Source: Thermoleophilaceae bacterium
GTDB lineage: Bacteria > Actinomycetota > Thermoleophilia > Solirubrobacterales > Thermoleophilaceae
Assembly: GCA_036378175.1 (NCBI GenBank)
Contig: DASUWY010000051.1
Coordinates: forward strand, 62,001 to 126,000
Length of the DNA stretch: 64,000 nucleotides
Reading direction: 5' to 3'
The position numbers and the translations under genes were made by a program. The notes below the pieces were generated by a model. It was given only the letters and a program-made list of their open reading frames with translations. It made no database searches and had not been told where the DNA came from. Positions 25,641 to 34,580 of the stretch are shown one piece after another. Positions within the stretch are counted from its first letter, which is position 1. Each line of letters starts with the position of its first letter.

Positions 25641-27107
25641 GTGAGCGGCGTCCGCAATGGCGCAGCGGAGGAGGAGGGGCTCGTGGTTGCTCTCGGCAGG
25701 GCGCTGCCCCCAGTGCTTCCGGTGGGCCACGCAACAGCGGTTTTCTGCATGGGCACCTGCTTCCATCGCCAGCGCGCCGTCACCGACCTCGCCATCGTCG
25801 CGAACGGGGCGCGCCACCGACCGGACGCGTGGGGGATGCCGCGTCTCGACCGCTTCGAGGAGGACCCGCGTGCCTATCGGAGTGGTTTCTGGGCCACGAT
25901 CCCGATACCGGCCCAGGAACGGCCCGGGCAGGTCGAGCTCACCGTGGAGGCGCGGCTCGAGGGCGGCTCGACGGCCTGCGCACGAATCGGGACGATTGCG
26001 GTGGTGCCGCGCCAGGAGCCGGCACGTGACGCTCGCCTGCCCGAAGCGGGCGCGAGGGCTCTGATCGCCATCTGCATGGCCACGTACAACCCGGACGCAG
26101 AGCTCTTCCGGATTCAGATCGAGTCGATCAGGGGGCAGACCGACCGGGATTGGATCTGCCTGATCAGCGACGACTGCTCGGAGGCAAATCCCTTCGAGGC
26201 CATACGCAACACCGTCGAAGGCGATCCGCGCTTCGTGGTCTCGCGCGCGGACAGGCGCCAGGGCTTCTACCGGAACTTCGAGCGTGCTCTGAACATGGCT
26301 CCGGCGGATGCGGAGCTCGTGGCACTGAGCGACCAGGACGATCGCTGGTACCCCGACAAGCTCGAGGCGCTGAGGGCCGCGATCGGACCCGCGCAGCTCG
26401 CCTACAGCGATCTTCGGCGCGTCGACGAGCACGGCGAGGTCCGTGCCGAGACGCTGTGGAAGGGGCGCCGCAGGAACGACACGAACCTCGCCTCCCTGCT
26501 GATCTCGAACTCGATCCCGGGCGCAGCCTGCCTCTTCCGCCGGCAGACGATCGAGCGTTCACTGCCGTTTCCGGACGGGCCCGGCTGGGACTTCCACGAT
26601 CACTGGCTCGCCGTCGTCGCGCTCGCGCTCGGCGACATCGCCTACGTCGATCGCCCGCTCTACGACTACGTCCAGCATCCGCGCGCCGTGCTCGGTCGCG
26701 TGGCCTCGGGCCAGGAGCCGCCGAGACCGCTCGATAGCTTCGACCGCTGGCGCGCCGCCTACTTCAGCCTCTATCTCCAGCGGGAGTTCCTCGCCCGGGT
26801 CCTCCTCGCGCGCTGCGATGCCGAGCTGACTTCGCGCAAGCGCCGCGCGCTGCGCCTCTTCATCGACGCCACTCGTTCTCCGCTGGCTTTCGCGTGGCTC
26901 GCGGGGCGGTCGGCGCGGGCGCTCGTGGGCCGCAACGACACGCTCAGAGTGGAGGAGGTGCTGGCCAAGGGAATCGTCTGGCGCCACCTGATCGCGCTGA
27001 GCGCCGGACGGCGAGAGCAGCCAGGCCGATTCACGCGCGACGCGAGAATGCCCCCCGTGAATCCGGGGGCCGTGGAACAGCGGCAGCGACGCTGGCTCGC
27101 GCCTTAA
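25641..27107 (+). CDS. GT2 glycosyltransferase with N-terminal beta-rich domain
   Basis: The 488-residue protein starts at GTG 25641. Residues about 10-130 form an extra domain of unknown role, apparently beta-rich. The GT2 domain (about 135-360) carries ALIAICMATYNP, LISDDCSEANPF for nucleotide binding, and ALSDQDDRWYPDKL as the DxD-type metal site, resembling rhamnosyltransferases. The C-terminal 120 residues are helical and basic. Its TAA stop at 27105-27107 overlaps the TAA stop of the convergent methyltransferase, sharing the palindrome TTAA. It probably transfers a deoxysugar or hexose onto the surface glycan; the sugar is not known. Confidence 0.83.
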   Translation: MSGVRNGAAEEEGLVVALGRALPPVLPVGHATAVFCMGTCFHRQRAVTDLAIVANGARHRPDAWGMPRLDRFEEDPRAYRSGFWATIPIPAQERPGQVELTVEARLEGGSTACARIGTIAVVPRQEPARDARLPEAGARALIAICMATYNPDAELFRIQIESIRGQTDRDWICLISDDCSEANPFEAIRNTVEGDPRFVVSRADRRQGFYRNFERALNMAPADAELVALSDQDDRWYPDKLEALRAAIGPAQLAYSDLRRVDEHGEVRAETLWKGRRRNDTNLASLLISNSIPGAACLFRRQTIERSLPFPDGPGWDFHDHWLAVVALALGDIAYVDRPLYDYVQHPRAVLGRVASGQEPPRPLDSFDRWRAAYFSLYLQREFLARVLLARCDAELTSRKRRALRLFIDATRSPLAFAWLAGRSARALVGRNDTLRVEEVLAKGIVWRHLIALSAGRREQPGRFTRDARMPPVNPGAVEQRQRRWLAP

Positions 27108-27850
27108 CCGGCAGCCGCCGGCCTCAGCCAGTCCCTGACCGCATTCTCGTCGTTCGTGATCTGCCCCGGCATCTCATCCCTGTGCGCCAGGTAGTAATCG
27201 AAGCCGAGGTCCATGTACGAGTCCACGATCGCCGGCAGCTCCCGCTCGAGCTGCTCACCTGAGGCATCCAGCCCCCGTACCAGGCACAGGCCCGTGGGGG
27301 CCGTGGGCACGATCGCCATGTCGAGGTCCGGCCGCGCACGCCTGAGCGCGAGCGTGGCCTTCCACACGTCGCCGGAGTAGAAGTCGGTCGTTCGCTCGCG
27401 GCTCGCCGTCGTCTCGTCGAGTGGCACGCAGTCGTGCAGGAGAATCACCGCGTCCGGCGCGGAATGCCTCTCGAGGTTCACGAAGTCACGCAAGACCTGC
27501 TCGAACAGATGCAGGCCATCGATGAACGCCAGCTCCACGGGGCCGCCGAGCAGCGCGTTCAGGTCGTGGCGGGCAAAGAAGTCGTCGCTCGTCAGCTCAT
27601 AGATCGTGGCGTCTGGAACCTCCCGGTCGACGTCAGGCGCCGGATCGATACCGATCGTGGGCGTCCCATCGCACGCCTGCACCAGCGAGACGCCCTTGTG
27701 AACGCCGATCTCCACGTAATTCGCTGGCTCGAGGATCCGGTGGATCCACCTCAGCACGTTGTAGTAGGCGGGACCTGGCAAGCGCTCCAGGGATTCCCGG
27801 AGGTGCTCCCCAAGGAGCGCCACGTCGCGTGCTTCGCTTCCTTCCATCAA
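27104..27850 (-). CDS. Class I SAM-dependent methyltransferase
   Basis: The 248-residue protein starts at ATG 27850. It contains YVEIGVHKGVSLVQA (SAM loop), IGIDPAPD, LAFIDGLHLFEQVLRDF and VILLHDCVPLD, the pattern of the Methyltransf_24 group found in glycan and antibiotic clusters. No membrane segment is seen. It is transcribed with the sulfotransferase gene upstream (stop-to-start gap 35 bases) and ends convergently on the GT2 gene with a shared TTAA. Likely role is O-methylation of a sugar or glycan-linked acid. Confidence 0.8.
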   Translation of the reverse strand: MMEGSEARDVALLGEHLRESLERLPGPAYYNVLRWIHRILEPANYVEIGVHKGVSLVQACDGTPTIGIDPAPDVDREVPDATIYELTSDDFFARHDLNALLGGPVELAFIDGLHLFEQVLRDFVNLERHSAPDAVILLHDCVPLDETTASRERTTDFYSGDVWKATLALRRARPDLDMAIVPTAPTGLCLVRGLDASGEQLERELPAIVDSYMDLGFDYYLAHRDEMPGQITNDENAVRDWLRPAAAG

Positions 27851-27885
27851 ACCCTCGCTTTCGACACGTCCTGCCCCAGAGTGTT

Positions 27886-28863
27886 CTAAACCAAATAGCC
27901 CAGCCTGGCGAGTGCATTGCCCATGATCTCGTTGGCTGCGTGCTGCTCATCGGACGAAAGGTTCTGCCGCCACAGCCCGGGAGTCGCGGCCCGAGCGAAC
28001 TCGGTTGGACCGGTTGGCTCGTTGGTCCCAAACGCGTTCGCGCCAACTGTCGCCTCCAGCGCTCGCTCGTCGCGGTCGACGCCAATCCAGCGGCAGAGCG
28101 AGCGGAGCTGCCCCACAGGGTCGGCGAGCAGCTCCTCATACCGGACCATTCGCCGAAGATCCGGCGCATGAGCGTCCCACGCTGCGAGGCACGAGTCCGT
28201 CCAGCACGCCCAGTCGATCGCCTTCCTGCGAAGGAAGTCAAGCCGATCGTCCGTGGACGTGATCAAGGGCTTCGCGACCCGAGCGAACCAGGAGCCGGGC
28301 TGCGCGGCGTGCATCAGCGAGTCGATCACGTCGCGTCCATCCCTGACGAGGAAGAGAAAGCGCGACCGCGGCAGCAGCGACATGGTGCTGTTGGCCGCGT
28401 GGGAGACGCCCACGTCCTTGATCACCACGGCCGGATCGTCGCCCACCGGGAACCGGCGCGCGGCTCGGTCGACGATCGCGTGGAGACGAACCAGCACGAG
28501 GCGCCGGAGCTCCGGCCGCCAGATGTCCTCGAAGTGGCTGGACAGCATGTAATGCGCGTGGGGGGACCAGAAGGAGTTGACGGTCGCCGCCACGTACCGC
28601 CCATCCGGTGCCTTCGTGGGGTCGCCCACTTGAGGCGCAAGATGGTGGCCGAGGAGGAACTCGTCCACCGGAAGCACGTCCGCCGGCGGTGCAACACCGG
28701 CCTCCGCGGGCAGGCTGAATCCCAGCCCGTCCTGTGGCTGCAACGTGAGTGGGTGGCAGAGCAGTCGCAGCAGCCACGTGCTTCCGCTCCGGGTGGAACC
28801 GAAGATCCAGACCAGACGCGCCTCGAAGGCGTCGTCGTCAAAGCTCAAGCCGGCGTCGCTCAT
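27886..28863 (-). CDS. PAPS-dependent sulfotransferase
   Basis: The 325-residue protein starts at ATG 28863. A PAPS-binding loop is visible near residue 20 (WIFGSTRSGSTWLLR) and a 3'-phosphate motif at about 160-175 (FLFLVRDGRDVIDSL), as in the Sulfotransfer_1/3 families. The order and length fit a complete single-domain enzyme. No signal peptide is present, so sulfation would be cytoplasmic. It is the fourth sulfotransferase domain of the locus and shares a - strand unit with the downstream methyltransferase. The acceptor is probably a sugar of the same glycan. Confidence 0.87.
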   Translation of the reverse strand: MSDAGLSFDDDAFEARLVWIFGSTRSGSTWLLRLLCHPLTLQPQDGLGFSLPAEAGVAPPADVLPVDEFLLGHHLAPQVGDPTKAPDGRYVAATVNSFWSPHAHYMLSSHFEDIWRPELRRLVLVRLHAIVDRAARRFPVGDDPAVVIKDVGVSHAANSTMSLLPRSRFLFLVRDGRDVIDSLMHAAQPGSWFARVAKPLITSTDDRLDFLRRKAIDWACWTDSCLAAWDAHAPDLRRMVRYEELLADPVGQLRSLCRWIGVDRDERALEATVGANAFGTNEPTGPTEFARAATPGLWRQNLSSDEQHAANEIMGNALARLGYLV

Positions 28864-28962
28864 CAGGCGGGGTCAGACGCACCCTATTACGGACGCTTGC
28901 GCCAGCGCGACTATGGATTACGCTGGAGGTTCCCCGTCGGCCCCAGCAGGTAGCGAGACTCG
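28864..28962. promoter_or_regulatory. Divergent promoter region
   Basis: These 99 bases lie between the - strand sulfotransferase and the + strand three-domain protein. The stretches CCTATTACGG (about 28881-28890) and CTATGGATTACG (about 28911-28922) are AT-richer than the surroundings and may hold -10 elements. No palindrome long enough to call an operator was seen. Confidence 0.35.
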
Positions 28963-31449
28963 GTGGAGAGCGAACAGCTAACGAGCGAGCCCTCGCTCGC
29001 GCGGAATGGCAATGATGCGGATGCAGCGGCGCGCGCTACGCGCCGCTATCTGGACCTGCTCAGCGACGTACTGCTCGACGAGCACTACCTCGAGAACGAG
29101 GTGCGCATCGATCACCTGCTCGAGTGCGCAGGCACCGGACGGGCGCCGAATCCGAAGATCCTGGCCGACCCGAGTCGCTATAAGCCGCTCGCCCTACGCG
29201 AGCTCAGGGAAGCGCGCCGGACGGGCAGCCCGGCGAAGGGCACGGGCACCTTGCACAATCTCGCGTACGCGACCCTCGGCCGGGTTCGTCTCGACCATCT
29301 CGAGACGTGCCTCGAGGCGATCCGCGCCGACGGGGTCGAGGGTGATCTCGTGGAGTGCGGCAGCGGCCGAGCCGGAGCGGCGATTTTCATGCGCGGCTTC
29401 GTGGAGGCTCATGAGCTGGCCGGGCCGCGGGTGTGGGCCATCGATCGCTGGGGCGGCGGAGGCACCGGCGGCGCTGACAGGCCAACGTTCGTGGCCGACC
29501 TGAACGCGGTCAGGGAGGGCTTTGCGCGCTTCGGCCTGCTCGATGAGCGCGTGGCGTTCGCGCAGGGCGCGCTCGCCACAGCCGTTGGCGAGGTCTCTGC
29601 GGATGCGATCGCGCTCCTTCGGATCGACAGCGGAGATCCCGAGGACGTGAAAGCCGTGCTCGACGCTCTCTACGACCGAGTGAGGCCCGGCGGTTTCGTG
29701 GTGATCGACGGATATGGCGAGGCGGACTGCCGCGCCGCGGTCGACCGCTTCCGCGCCGAGCACGGCGTGCTCGATCCGCTCGAGCGCGTGGACTGGAGCG
29801 CCGCGACCTGGCGAAAGACGGCCGAGCCGCAGCCCGTGCGGGCTTCGAACGGCGCCGTCCGCGCCGCTCGAAAGACAGCGACGAAGGACCTCGCCGTGAT
29901 CGTCGTGACGTACAACATGCGCCGCGAGGCCTCGAGAACGCTCCATTCGCTGTCTCGGAGCTACCAGCGCGGAATTGATCACCTCGACTACGAGGTGATC
30001 GTGGTCGACAACGGCTCGCGGCCCGAGGAGCGGCTGGGGGAGGAGTTCGTTCGCAGCTTCGGCCCGCATTTCCGCTACATCGAGCTGGGAGCCGATTCGG
30101 CGCCGTCGCCCGCGCATGCGATCAACCGGGGCATCGCGGCATCCGATGCGAGCGCCGTCGCGATCATGATCGATGGCGCTCACGTGCTCACGCCCGGCGT
30201 CCTCCGCTTTGGGACGCTCGCGCTGTCCACCTACGAGCCGGCGGTGGCGGTCACGAAGCAGTGGTATCTCGGGCCGGGCCAGCAGCCCCAGACGGTCGCG
30301 GCGGGTTACGACAAGGACTACGAGGACCGCCTGTTCGCCCAGATCGACTGGCCGGCCGACGGGTACCGGCTCTTTGACGTCGGTCACTTCATCGGCAACC
30401 GCGACTGGTTCGACGGCGATTGGGAGAGCAACTGCATCTTCGTGCCGCGCTCGCTGATCGAGCAGGCGGGCGGGATGGACGAGAGCTTCTCGGTGCCCGG
30501 AGGCGGCTTCGTGAACCTCGACTTCTTCGAGCGGATGGTGGGCACGCCCGGGGCCACGGTGGTGACGATCCTCGGCGAGGGTTCGTTCCACCAGCTTCAC
30601 GGAGGGACGACCACGAACGAGGTCGAGCCCGACGACCTGATCAGGTCCTATGACGACCAGTACGAGGCGCTGAGAGGACGGCGCTTTCAGGTGCCCACAC
30701 CGCGGACGCACTTCATCGGCGGTATGCCGGACAGAGCCCGCCGCACAAGACCGCGCCACATGGCCAACTTCCGGGACTTCAAAGGCGCCCACGTGGGAGC
30801 GAGGGGCACGCGGCCGTCCCGCCCGGTGCCAGTGCCCCAGGATCTCAAGCTGGAGTTCATCGACGCCTTCTGGCGCAGCGGCGAGTGGCACAACACTCAA
30901 TGGCTCGGCAGGGCGGTGCACAGGGCACCCACCGACCTGTTTGCCTACCAGGAACTCGTCTTCCGGCTGAGGCCGGACTGGATCGTGGAGACCCGCACGG
31001 GCAGCGGCGGCCGTGCTCTGTTTCTCGCATCGATCTGCGATCTCGCGGGCGAGGGCCAGGTGCTCTCGATCGACGGCAATTCGCTCGCGACTCCTCCAGA
31101 GCACCCGCGGATCAAGTACCTGCACGGAAACGCGGCCGCCCCGCAAACCGCCGCACAGGCGCGGGACATCGTGGGGGAGAGCCCGAACGCACTCGTGATC
31201 CTGGGCGGCGGCTCGAACGTCCAGGTGCTCGATGCCTTCCGCAACTACGCCCCGTTCGTGCCCGTGGGGTCGTACGTCGTGGTCGAGGACACGATCCTGC
31301 AGGGCAACCCCGTGTGGACCGACTTCGGGCCGGGCCCGGCGGCCTCGGTTCAAGCGATCCTGAAGGAGGGCGATTTCGTTCCCGACTATTCACTCGAGCG
31401 CTTCGGGCTGACCTTCAACACGGGTGGCTACCTGAGGCGTGTGCGGTAG
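28963..31449 (+). CDS. TylF-like / GT2 / CmcI-like three-domain glycan-modifying protein
   Basis: The 828-residue protein starts at GTG 28963. Residues about 25-285 are TylF-like (LVECGSGRAGAAIFMRG and so on) but degenerate: the Asp pair expected in the metal site (VDDY in the paralogues) reads IDGYG, and the SFQGLP block is missing. Residues about 308-600 are a GT2 domain with VIVVTYNMRREASR and VVDNGSRPEE; the metal-site region reads IMIDGAHVL, with a single Asp. Residues about 622-828 resemble the cephalosporin-hydroxylase/CmcI-like SAM methyltransferase group (IVETRTGSGGRALFLASI, VLSIDGN). A protein with three modifying domains may act as a scaffold or multistep enzyme. It is followed by a stand-alone TylF gene five bases away. 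Confidence 0.8.
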   Translation: MESEQLTSEPSLARNGNDADAAARATRRYLDLLSDVLLDEHYLENEVRIDHLLECAGTGRAPNPKILADPSRYKPLALRELREARRTGSPAKGTGTLHNLAYATLGRVRLDHLETCLEAIRADGVEGDLVECGSGRAGAAIFMRGFVEAHELAGPRVWAIDRWGGGGTGGADRPTFVADLNAVREGFARFGLLDERVAFAQGALATAVGEVSADAIALLRIDSGDPEDVKAVLDALYDRVRPGGFVVIDGYGEADCRAAVDRFRAEHGVLDPLERVDWSAATWRKTAEPQPVRASNGAVRAARKTATKDLAVIVVTYNMRREASRTLHSLSRSYQRGIDHLDYEVIVVDNGSRPEERLGEEFVRSFGPHFRYIELGADSAPSPAHAINRGIAASDASAVAIMIDGAHVLTPGVLRFGTLALSTYEPAVAVTKQWYLGPGQQPQTVAAGYDKDYEDRLFAQIDWPADGYRLFDVGHFIGNRDWFDGDWESNCIFVPRSLIEQAGGMDESFSVPGGGFVNLDFFERMVGTPGATVVTILGEGSFHQLHGGTTTNEVEPDDLIRSYDDQYEALRGRRFQVPTPRTHFIGGMPDRARRTRPRHMANFRDFKGAHVGARGTRPSRPVPVPQDLKLEFIDAFWRSGEWHNTQWLGRAVHRAPTDLFAYQELVFRLRPDWIVETRTGSGGRALFLASICDLAGEGQVLSIDGNSLATPPEHPRIKYLHGNAAAPQTAAQARDIVGESPNALVILGGGSNVQVLDAFRNYAPFVPVGSYVVVEDTILQGNPVWTDFGPGPAASVQAILKEGDFVPDYSLERFGLTFNTGGYLRRVR

Positions 31450-31454
31450 CGGGT

Positions 31455-32273
31455 TTGCGCACGCACGCCGATCAGCTCACAACGGCGCTCCGTGAGCGCT
31501 ACCTCGATCTGCTGATCGGGGCGCTCACACACACCCTGTACGCGGACGTGGATGCGATTGAGCCTCCAGCCGAGCTGTTCGACGCCGGCGGGATGTTCAC
31601 GCTCGAGGAGTACCGGCAGCGCGCGGACTTCGCCCTCGAGCGCGCCGAGGGCCGCGACTGGCCGCGGCACGGGCAGACGATGATCGGCCTGAAGCGCATG
31701 CGGAACATCAGGGACTGCGTGCAGGCAATCGTCACCGATGACGTGCCGGGAGATCTCATCGAGGCGGGTGTGTGGCGGGGCGGCGCCTCGATCCTCATGC
31801 GCGGAGCGCTGGAGGCCTTCGGCGACGACCAACGGCACGTCTGGCTGGCCGATTCATTCCAGGGTCTGCCGGAGCCCGATCTGGAGCGTTATCCCGCCGA
31901 CGCCGACCAGGCCTGGGCACAGAGCCTCGACGTGCTTGCCGTGTCAGTCGAGCAGGTGCGCGACAACTTCCGCCGCTACGGCTTGCTCGACGACCGGGTG
32001 CACTTCGTGGAGGGCTGGTTCAGCGACACACTGCCAGGGCTGCGCGACCGAACCTGGGGGATGATCCGCCTGGACGGCGATATGTACGAGTCGACCATGG
32101 ACGGTCTCGTAAACCTCTACGACGGGCTCGCGCCGGGCGGCTTCCTACTGGTGGACGACTACGCGCTCCCGTCCTGCCGCGAGGCGGTGGACGACTTCCG
32201 CCGCGAGCACGGCATCGACGATCCGATCGAGCGCATCGACTGGACCGGCGTGTTCTGGCGCAAGCGGGGCTAG
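31455..32273 (+). CDS. TylF/MycF-type sugar O-methyltransferase
   Basis: I place the start at TTG 31455, five bases after the previous stop. Conserved family sequence (RERYLDLLIGALTHTLY) starts soon after, and no ATG or GTG is available before it. The 272-residue product is a complete TylF domain with LIEAGVWRGGASILMRGA, VWLADSFQGLPEPDLE, IRLDGDMYESTMD and LLVDDYALPS; all metal and SAM residues seem intact. It probably O-methylates a sugar. Its TAG stop overlaps the TAG stop of the convergent acyltransferase by the palindrome CTAG. It is the third TylF-type domain within about 9 kb. Confidence 0.83.
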   Translation: MRTHADQLTTALRERYLDLLIGALTHTLYADVDAIEPPAELFDAGGMFTLEEYRQRADFALERAEGRDWPRHGQTMIGLKRMRNIRDCVQAIVTDDVPGDLIEAGVWRGGASILMRGALEAFGDDQRHVWLADSFQGLPEPDLERYPADADQAWAQSLDVLAVSVEQVRDNFRRYGLLDDRVHFVEGWFSDTLPGLRDRTWGMIRLDGDMYESTMDGLVNLYDGLAPGGFLLVDDYALPSCREAVDDFRREHGIDDPIERIDWTGVFWRKRG

Positions 32274-32833
32274 GCGCGGACCGCGACCCACTCGCCGGCC
32301 GCGTCGTCCCACCGCTTGACCACGCGGGCTGGATTGCCGACGACCACCGAGCGCGGCGGCACGTCCTCGGTCACAACGGCGCCCGCTCCGACGTAGCCGT
32401 TCTCGCCCACCGTGACCCCGGGCAGGACGATCGCGCCCACGCCGAGGAACGCCCCACGCCCGATCCGCACCGGCCTCGGATCGATGAGGTGTTGGCGCGC
32501 CACCGGCATCCGCGGGTTGCGGTAGTCGTGGTAGGTGTCGCCGATGAAGATGCGGTCCGCGCTGAGCACGTCGTCCTCAATCTCCACGGAGCCGATGCAC
32601 GCCACCACCGCGTCGCGCCCGAGCGATACGCGGTCGCCGATCCGCAGGCGCGGCTCGTAATTTCGCCCGTTGTGCTCCTCCATTACCGACAGCCAGGCGC
32701 CGGGCATGACGAACACGCCCTCGCCGATCTCGATCAGCCGCGGGCACGGGACCATCGCAGGCGGCGCGATCATGCTGCCCTGTCCGAAGGCGGCAAAGGC
32801 CTCGGGCGGCGGAGGGGAGCCCGGCTGGGTCAC
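32270..32833 (-). CDS. Left-handed beta-helix acyl/acetyltransferase
   Basis: The 187-residue protein starts at GTG 32833, overlapping the previous stop by 4 bp. Hexapeptide repeats are evident (for example IGRGAFLGVGAIVLPGVTVGENGYVGAGAVVTEDV), ending in the family signature VVVGNPARVVKRWD. Length and pattern fit WbbJ/LacA-like O-acetyltransferases that decorate polysaccharides. It works next to a CysE-like protein and a CgeB-like glycosyltransferase in one - strand unit. Probable donor is acetyl-CoA; the acceptor is unknown. Confidence 0.85.
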   Translation of the reverse strand: MTQPGSPPPPEAFAAFGQGSMIAPPAMVPCPRLIEIGEGVFVMPGAWLSVMEEHNGRNYEPRLRIGDRVSLGRDAVVACIGSVEIEDDVLSADRIFIGDTYHDYRNPRMPVARQHLIDPRPVRIGRGAFLGVGAIVLPGVTVGENGYVGAGAVVTEDVPPRSVVVGNPARVVKRWDDAAGEWVAVRA

Positions 32834-33435
32834 CCTTCGATGGCTCGCGCCGGAATGCCCACGACCGTGGTGTTCGGCGGCACGTCGTCGAGCACCACCG
32901 CATTCACTCCCACGCGTGCCTGGGCACCCACTTCGATCTCGCCCAGGACCTTTGCCCCGGTGCCGATCTGGGCGAGCGGGCCGATGGTCGGGCCCACGAG
33001 ACCGCCCGCGATCGGCGACACCGTGACCCAGGGCAGCAGCGTGACCCCTGGATGGATTTCCACCACTCCGTAGATCACCACCTGGCCGCTTGGGATGAAG
33101 ACCCCGGGATGTACCAGCACGGCGTCCCCGATCGAGATCTGCGCTGACATCATCGCCAGCCTGTGGGCGATCCAGGGCAGCACCGGGATCCCGCGGGCCT
33201 GCAGGCTCGCCTTTGCGCGGTAGGCCGCGAGCGCGAAGAACGCATCCGTCTTCAGCATCAGGCGTAGCGCCTGCAGGACGCCGTCGAGGCGGGAGCGGAA
33301 CTTGGATCGTTCGCCCCGGAGGGCGGCGGCCAGGCGCGTATCGGCCAGCAGCGCCTCCATGAACGGCGGATGGCGGGAGCTGACCTCGCGAGCGCGGGCC
33401 TTGGCTTGATCGAGCGCGGAGATCGACTCGCTCAC
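32830..33435 (-). CDS. Serine acetyltransferase-like hexapeptide acyltransferase
   Basis: I chose GTG 33435 (201 residues). A TTG at 33489 would add 18 residues and overlap the preceding gene. After a helical N-terminal half (about 1-100), hexapeptide repeats begin (ISIGDAVLVHPGVFIPSG, IGTGAKVLGEIEVGAQARVG) and end in TTVVGIPARAI. The layout is like serine O-acetyltransferase (CysE), but no cysteine genes are nearby. In this setting a role in acetylating a sugar or amino sugar of the glycan is more likely. Its stop overlaps the next start by 4 bp. Confidence 0.72.
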   Translation of the reverse strand: MSESISALDQAKARAREVSSRHPPFMEALLADTRLAAALRGERSKFRSRLDGVLQALRLMLKTDAFFALAAYRAKASLQARGIPVLPWIAHRLAMMSAQISIGDAVLVHPGVFIPSGQVVIYGVVEIHPGVTLLPWVTVSPIAGGLVGPTIGPLAQIGTGAKVLGEIEVGAQARVGVNAVVLDDVPPNTTVVGIPARAIEG

Positions 33436-33461
33436 GGAAGCGGCGATCTTATCCGCGGTCG

Positions 33462-34580
33462 CTACGGCTGGATACCCGCCTCCTCGCAAAACCGCGCCAG
33501 CACCAGTTCCGCCGCGAAGTGCTCCTCCGCGATCCGCCGCGCCGCGGAGCAGTGCTCCTCGTAGCGGGCGGCGATGTCGGCTGCGCCCGCCACGGCCTCC
33601 TCGAGATTGCTGAACGGCACAAGGCCCTCACCCACCGGCAACGTGCGGCTGAAGCCGGTGTCCTGCACCAGCGCGGGCTTGCCTGAGGCGAGGTAGCGTA
33701 CCGTGCGGTCGCTGAACCAGGCGCACCCGGTGCCGACGTAGACTCCCTGCGCCACCGAGAACTCGGCGCCCGAGCCCTGCACGTAGGAGCGGAACTCGTC
33801 CGGCGTGCGGGCCACCGCGCGTGGGTCCACCAGCACCCAGCCGTTTTCCCGCAGGGCCCTCAGGTCCGGCTCCTCGGCCGGGTGGATGTCCAGCGCGAGC
33901 TCGAAGCGCTGCGGCGAGCGGCGGGGCAGCTCCATAACCTTGCGGAACTCGTGGTGCTTGAGACCGTACGTGCGCCCGCCGTACTCGAGCGAGCCGAACG
34001 GGGCGCGCCAGCTCGCGACGGTGGTGAACCGGTCGAGCTCCGGCAGCGGCGTGGCCGGCCAGTCCTCCAGCACCACCGGCTGGCGAACGTGCTTCCAGTC
34101 GATGCCGGACGTCGGCACCGGGCACCCGGGCGTGCCGATCAGCTCGCCGATGGTGAAGTGGAGGTCGTGGCCGTCTAGGCGAGCGCCCGGGTCGCCCTGC
34201 TCGTGCCAGATCTGAGTGAAACCCGGGTCGGCGTCCACGAACACGCGCCGGCGGAAGGCATCGAAGAGGCGCCCGGGCGCGAGATGGCCGCTCATGTTCA
34301 CGAGCGTGGCGTCCGGGGCGAGCGCGAGCAGGTCGTCGAGGGAAGGTCCCGCAACGCCGACTCCGGCCGCGAGCAGGGTCGCGCGGCCGGTCATCTCGAA
34401 GCGCTCCATCACCTCGCTGAACCACGCAAGGGCCGCCGGTTCCGGGTAGGCGAGCTCCTCCACGAAGCGCACGTCCAGGCCGAGCCGCTCGAATCCGCGA
34501 ATCCAGCTCATCCGGAACCACGGCTCGCCTCCCACGCCCACCTTGTTGGCGAGTGCGCCCGCCACCACCACGACGCTCAT
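33462..34580 (-). CDS. CgeB-like GT-B glycosyltransferase
   Basis: The 372-residue protein starts at ATG 34580. It contains the block CAWFSDRTVRYLASGKPALV followed by QDTGFSRTLPVGEGLVPFS, characteristic of the CgeB/spore-maturation glycosyltransferase group, with a Rossmann-type N-terminal half (VVVVAGALANKVGVGGEPW). It is a paralogue of the next two genes and of residues about 690-1070 of the exporter fusion at 2780. The stop of the upstream gene overlaps its start by 4 bp. It likely transfers a sugar to the locus product; donor is unknown. Confidence 0.82.
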   Translation of the reverse strand: MSVVVVAGALANKVGVGGEPWFRMSWIRGFERLGLDVRFVEELAYPEPAALAWFSEVMERFEMTGRATLLAAGVGVAGPSLDDLLALAPDATLVNMSGHLAPGRLFDAFRRRVFVDADPGFTQIWHEQGDPGARLDGHDLHFTIGELIGTPGCPVPTSGIDWKHVRQPVVLEDWPATPLPELDRFTTVASWRAPFGSLEYGGRTYGLKHHEFRKVMELPRRSPQRFELALDIHPAEEPDLRALRENGWVLVDPRAVARTPDEFRSYVQGSGAEFSVAQGVYVGTGCAWFSDRTVRYLASGKPALVQDTGFSRTLPVGEGLVPFSNLEEAVAGAADIAARYEEHCSAARRIAEEHFAAELVLARFCEEAGIQP

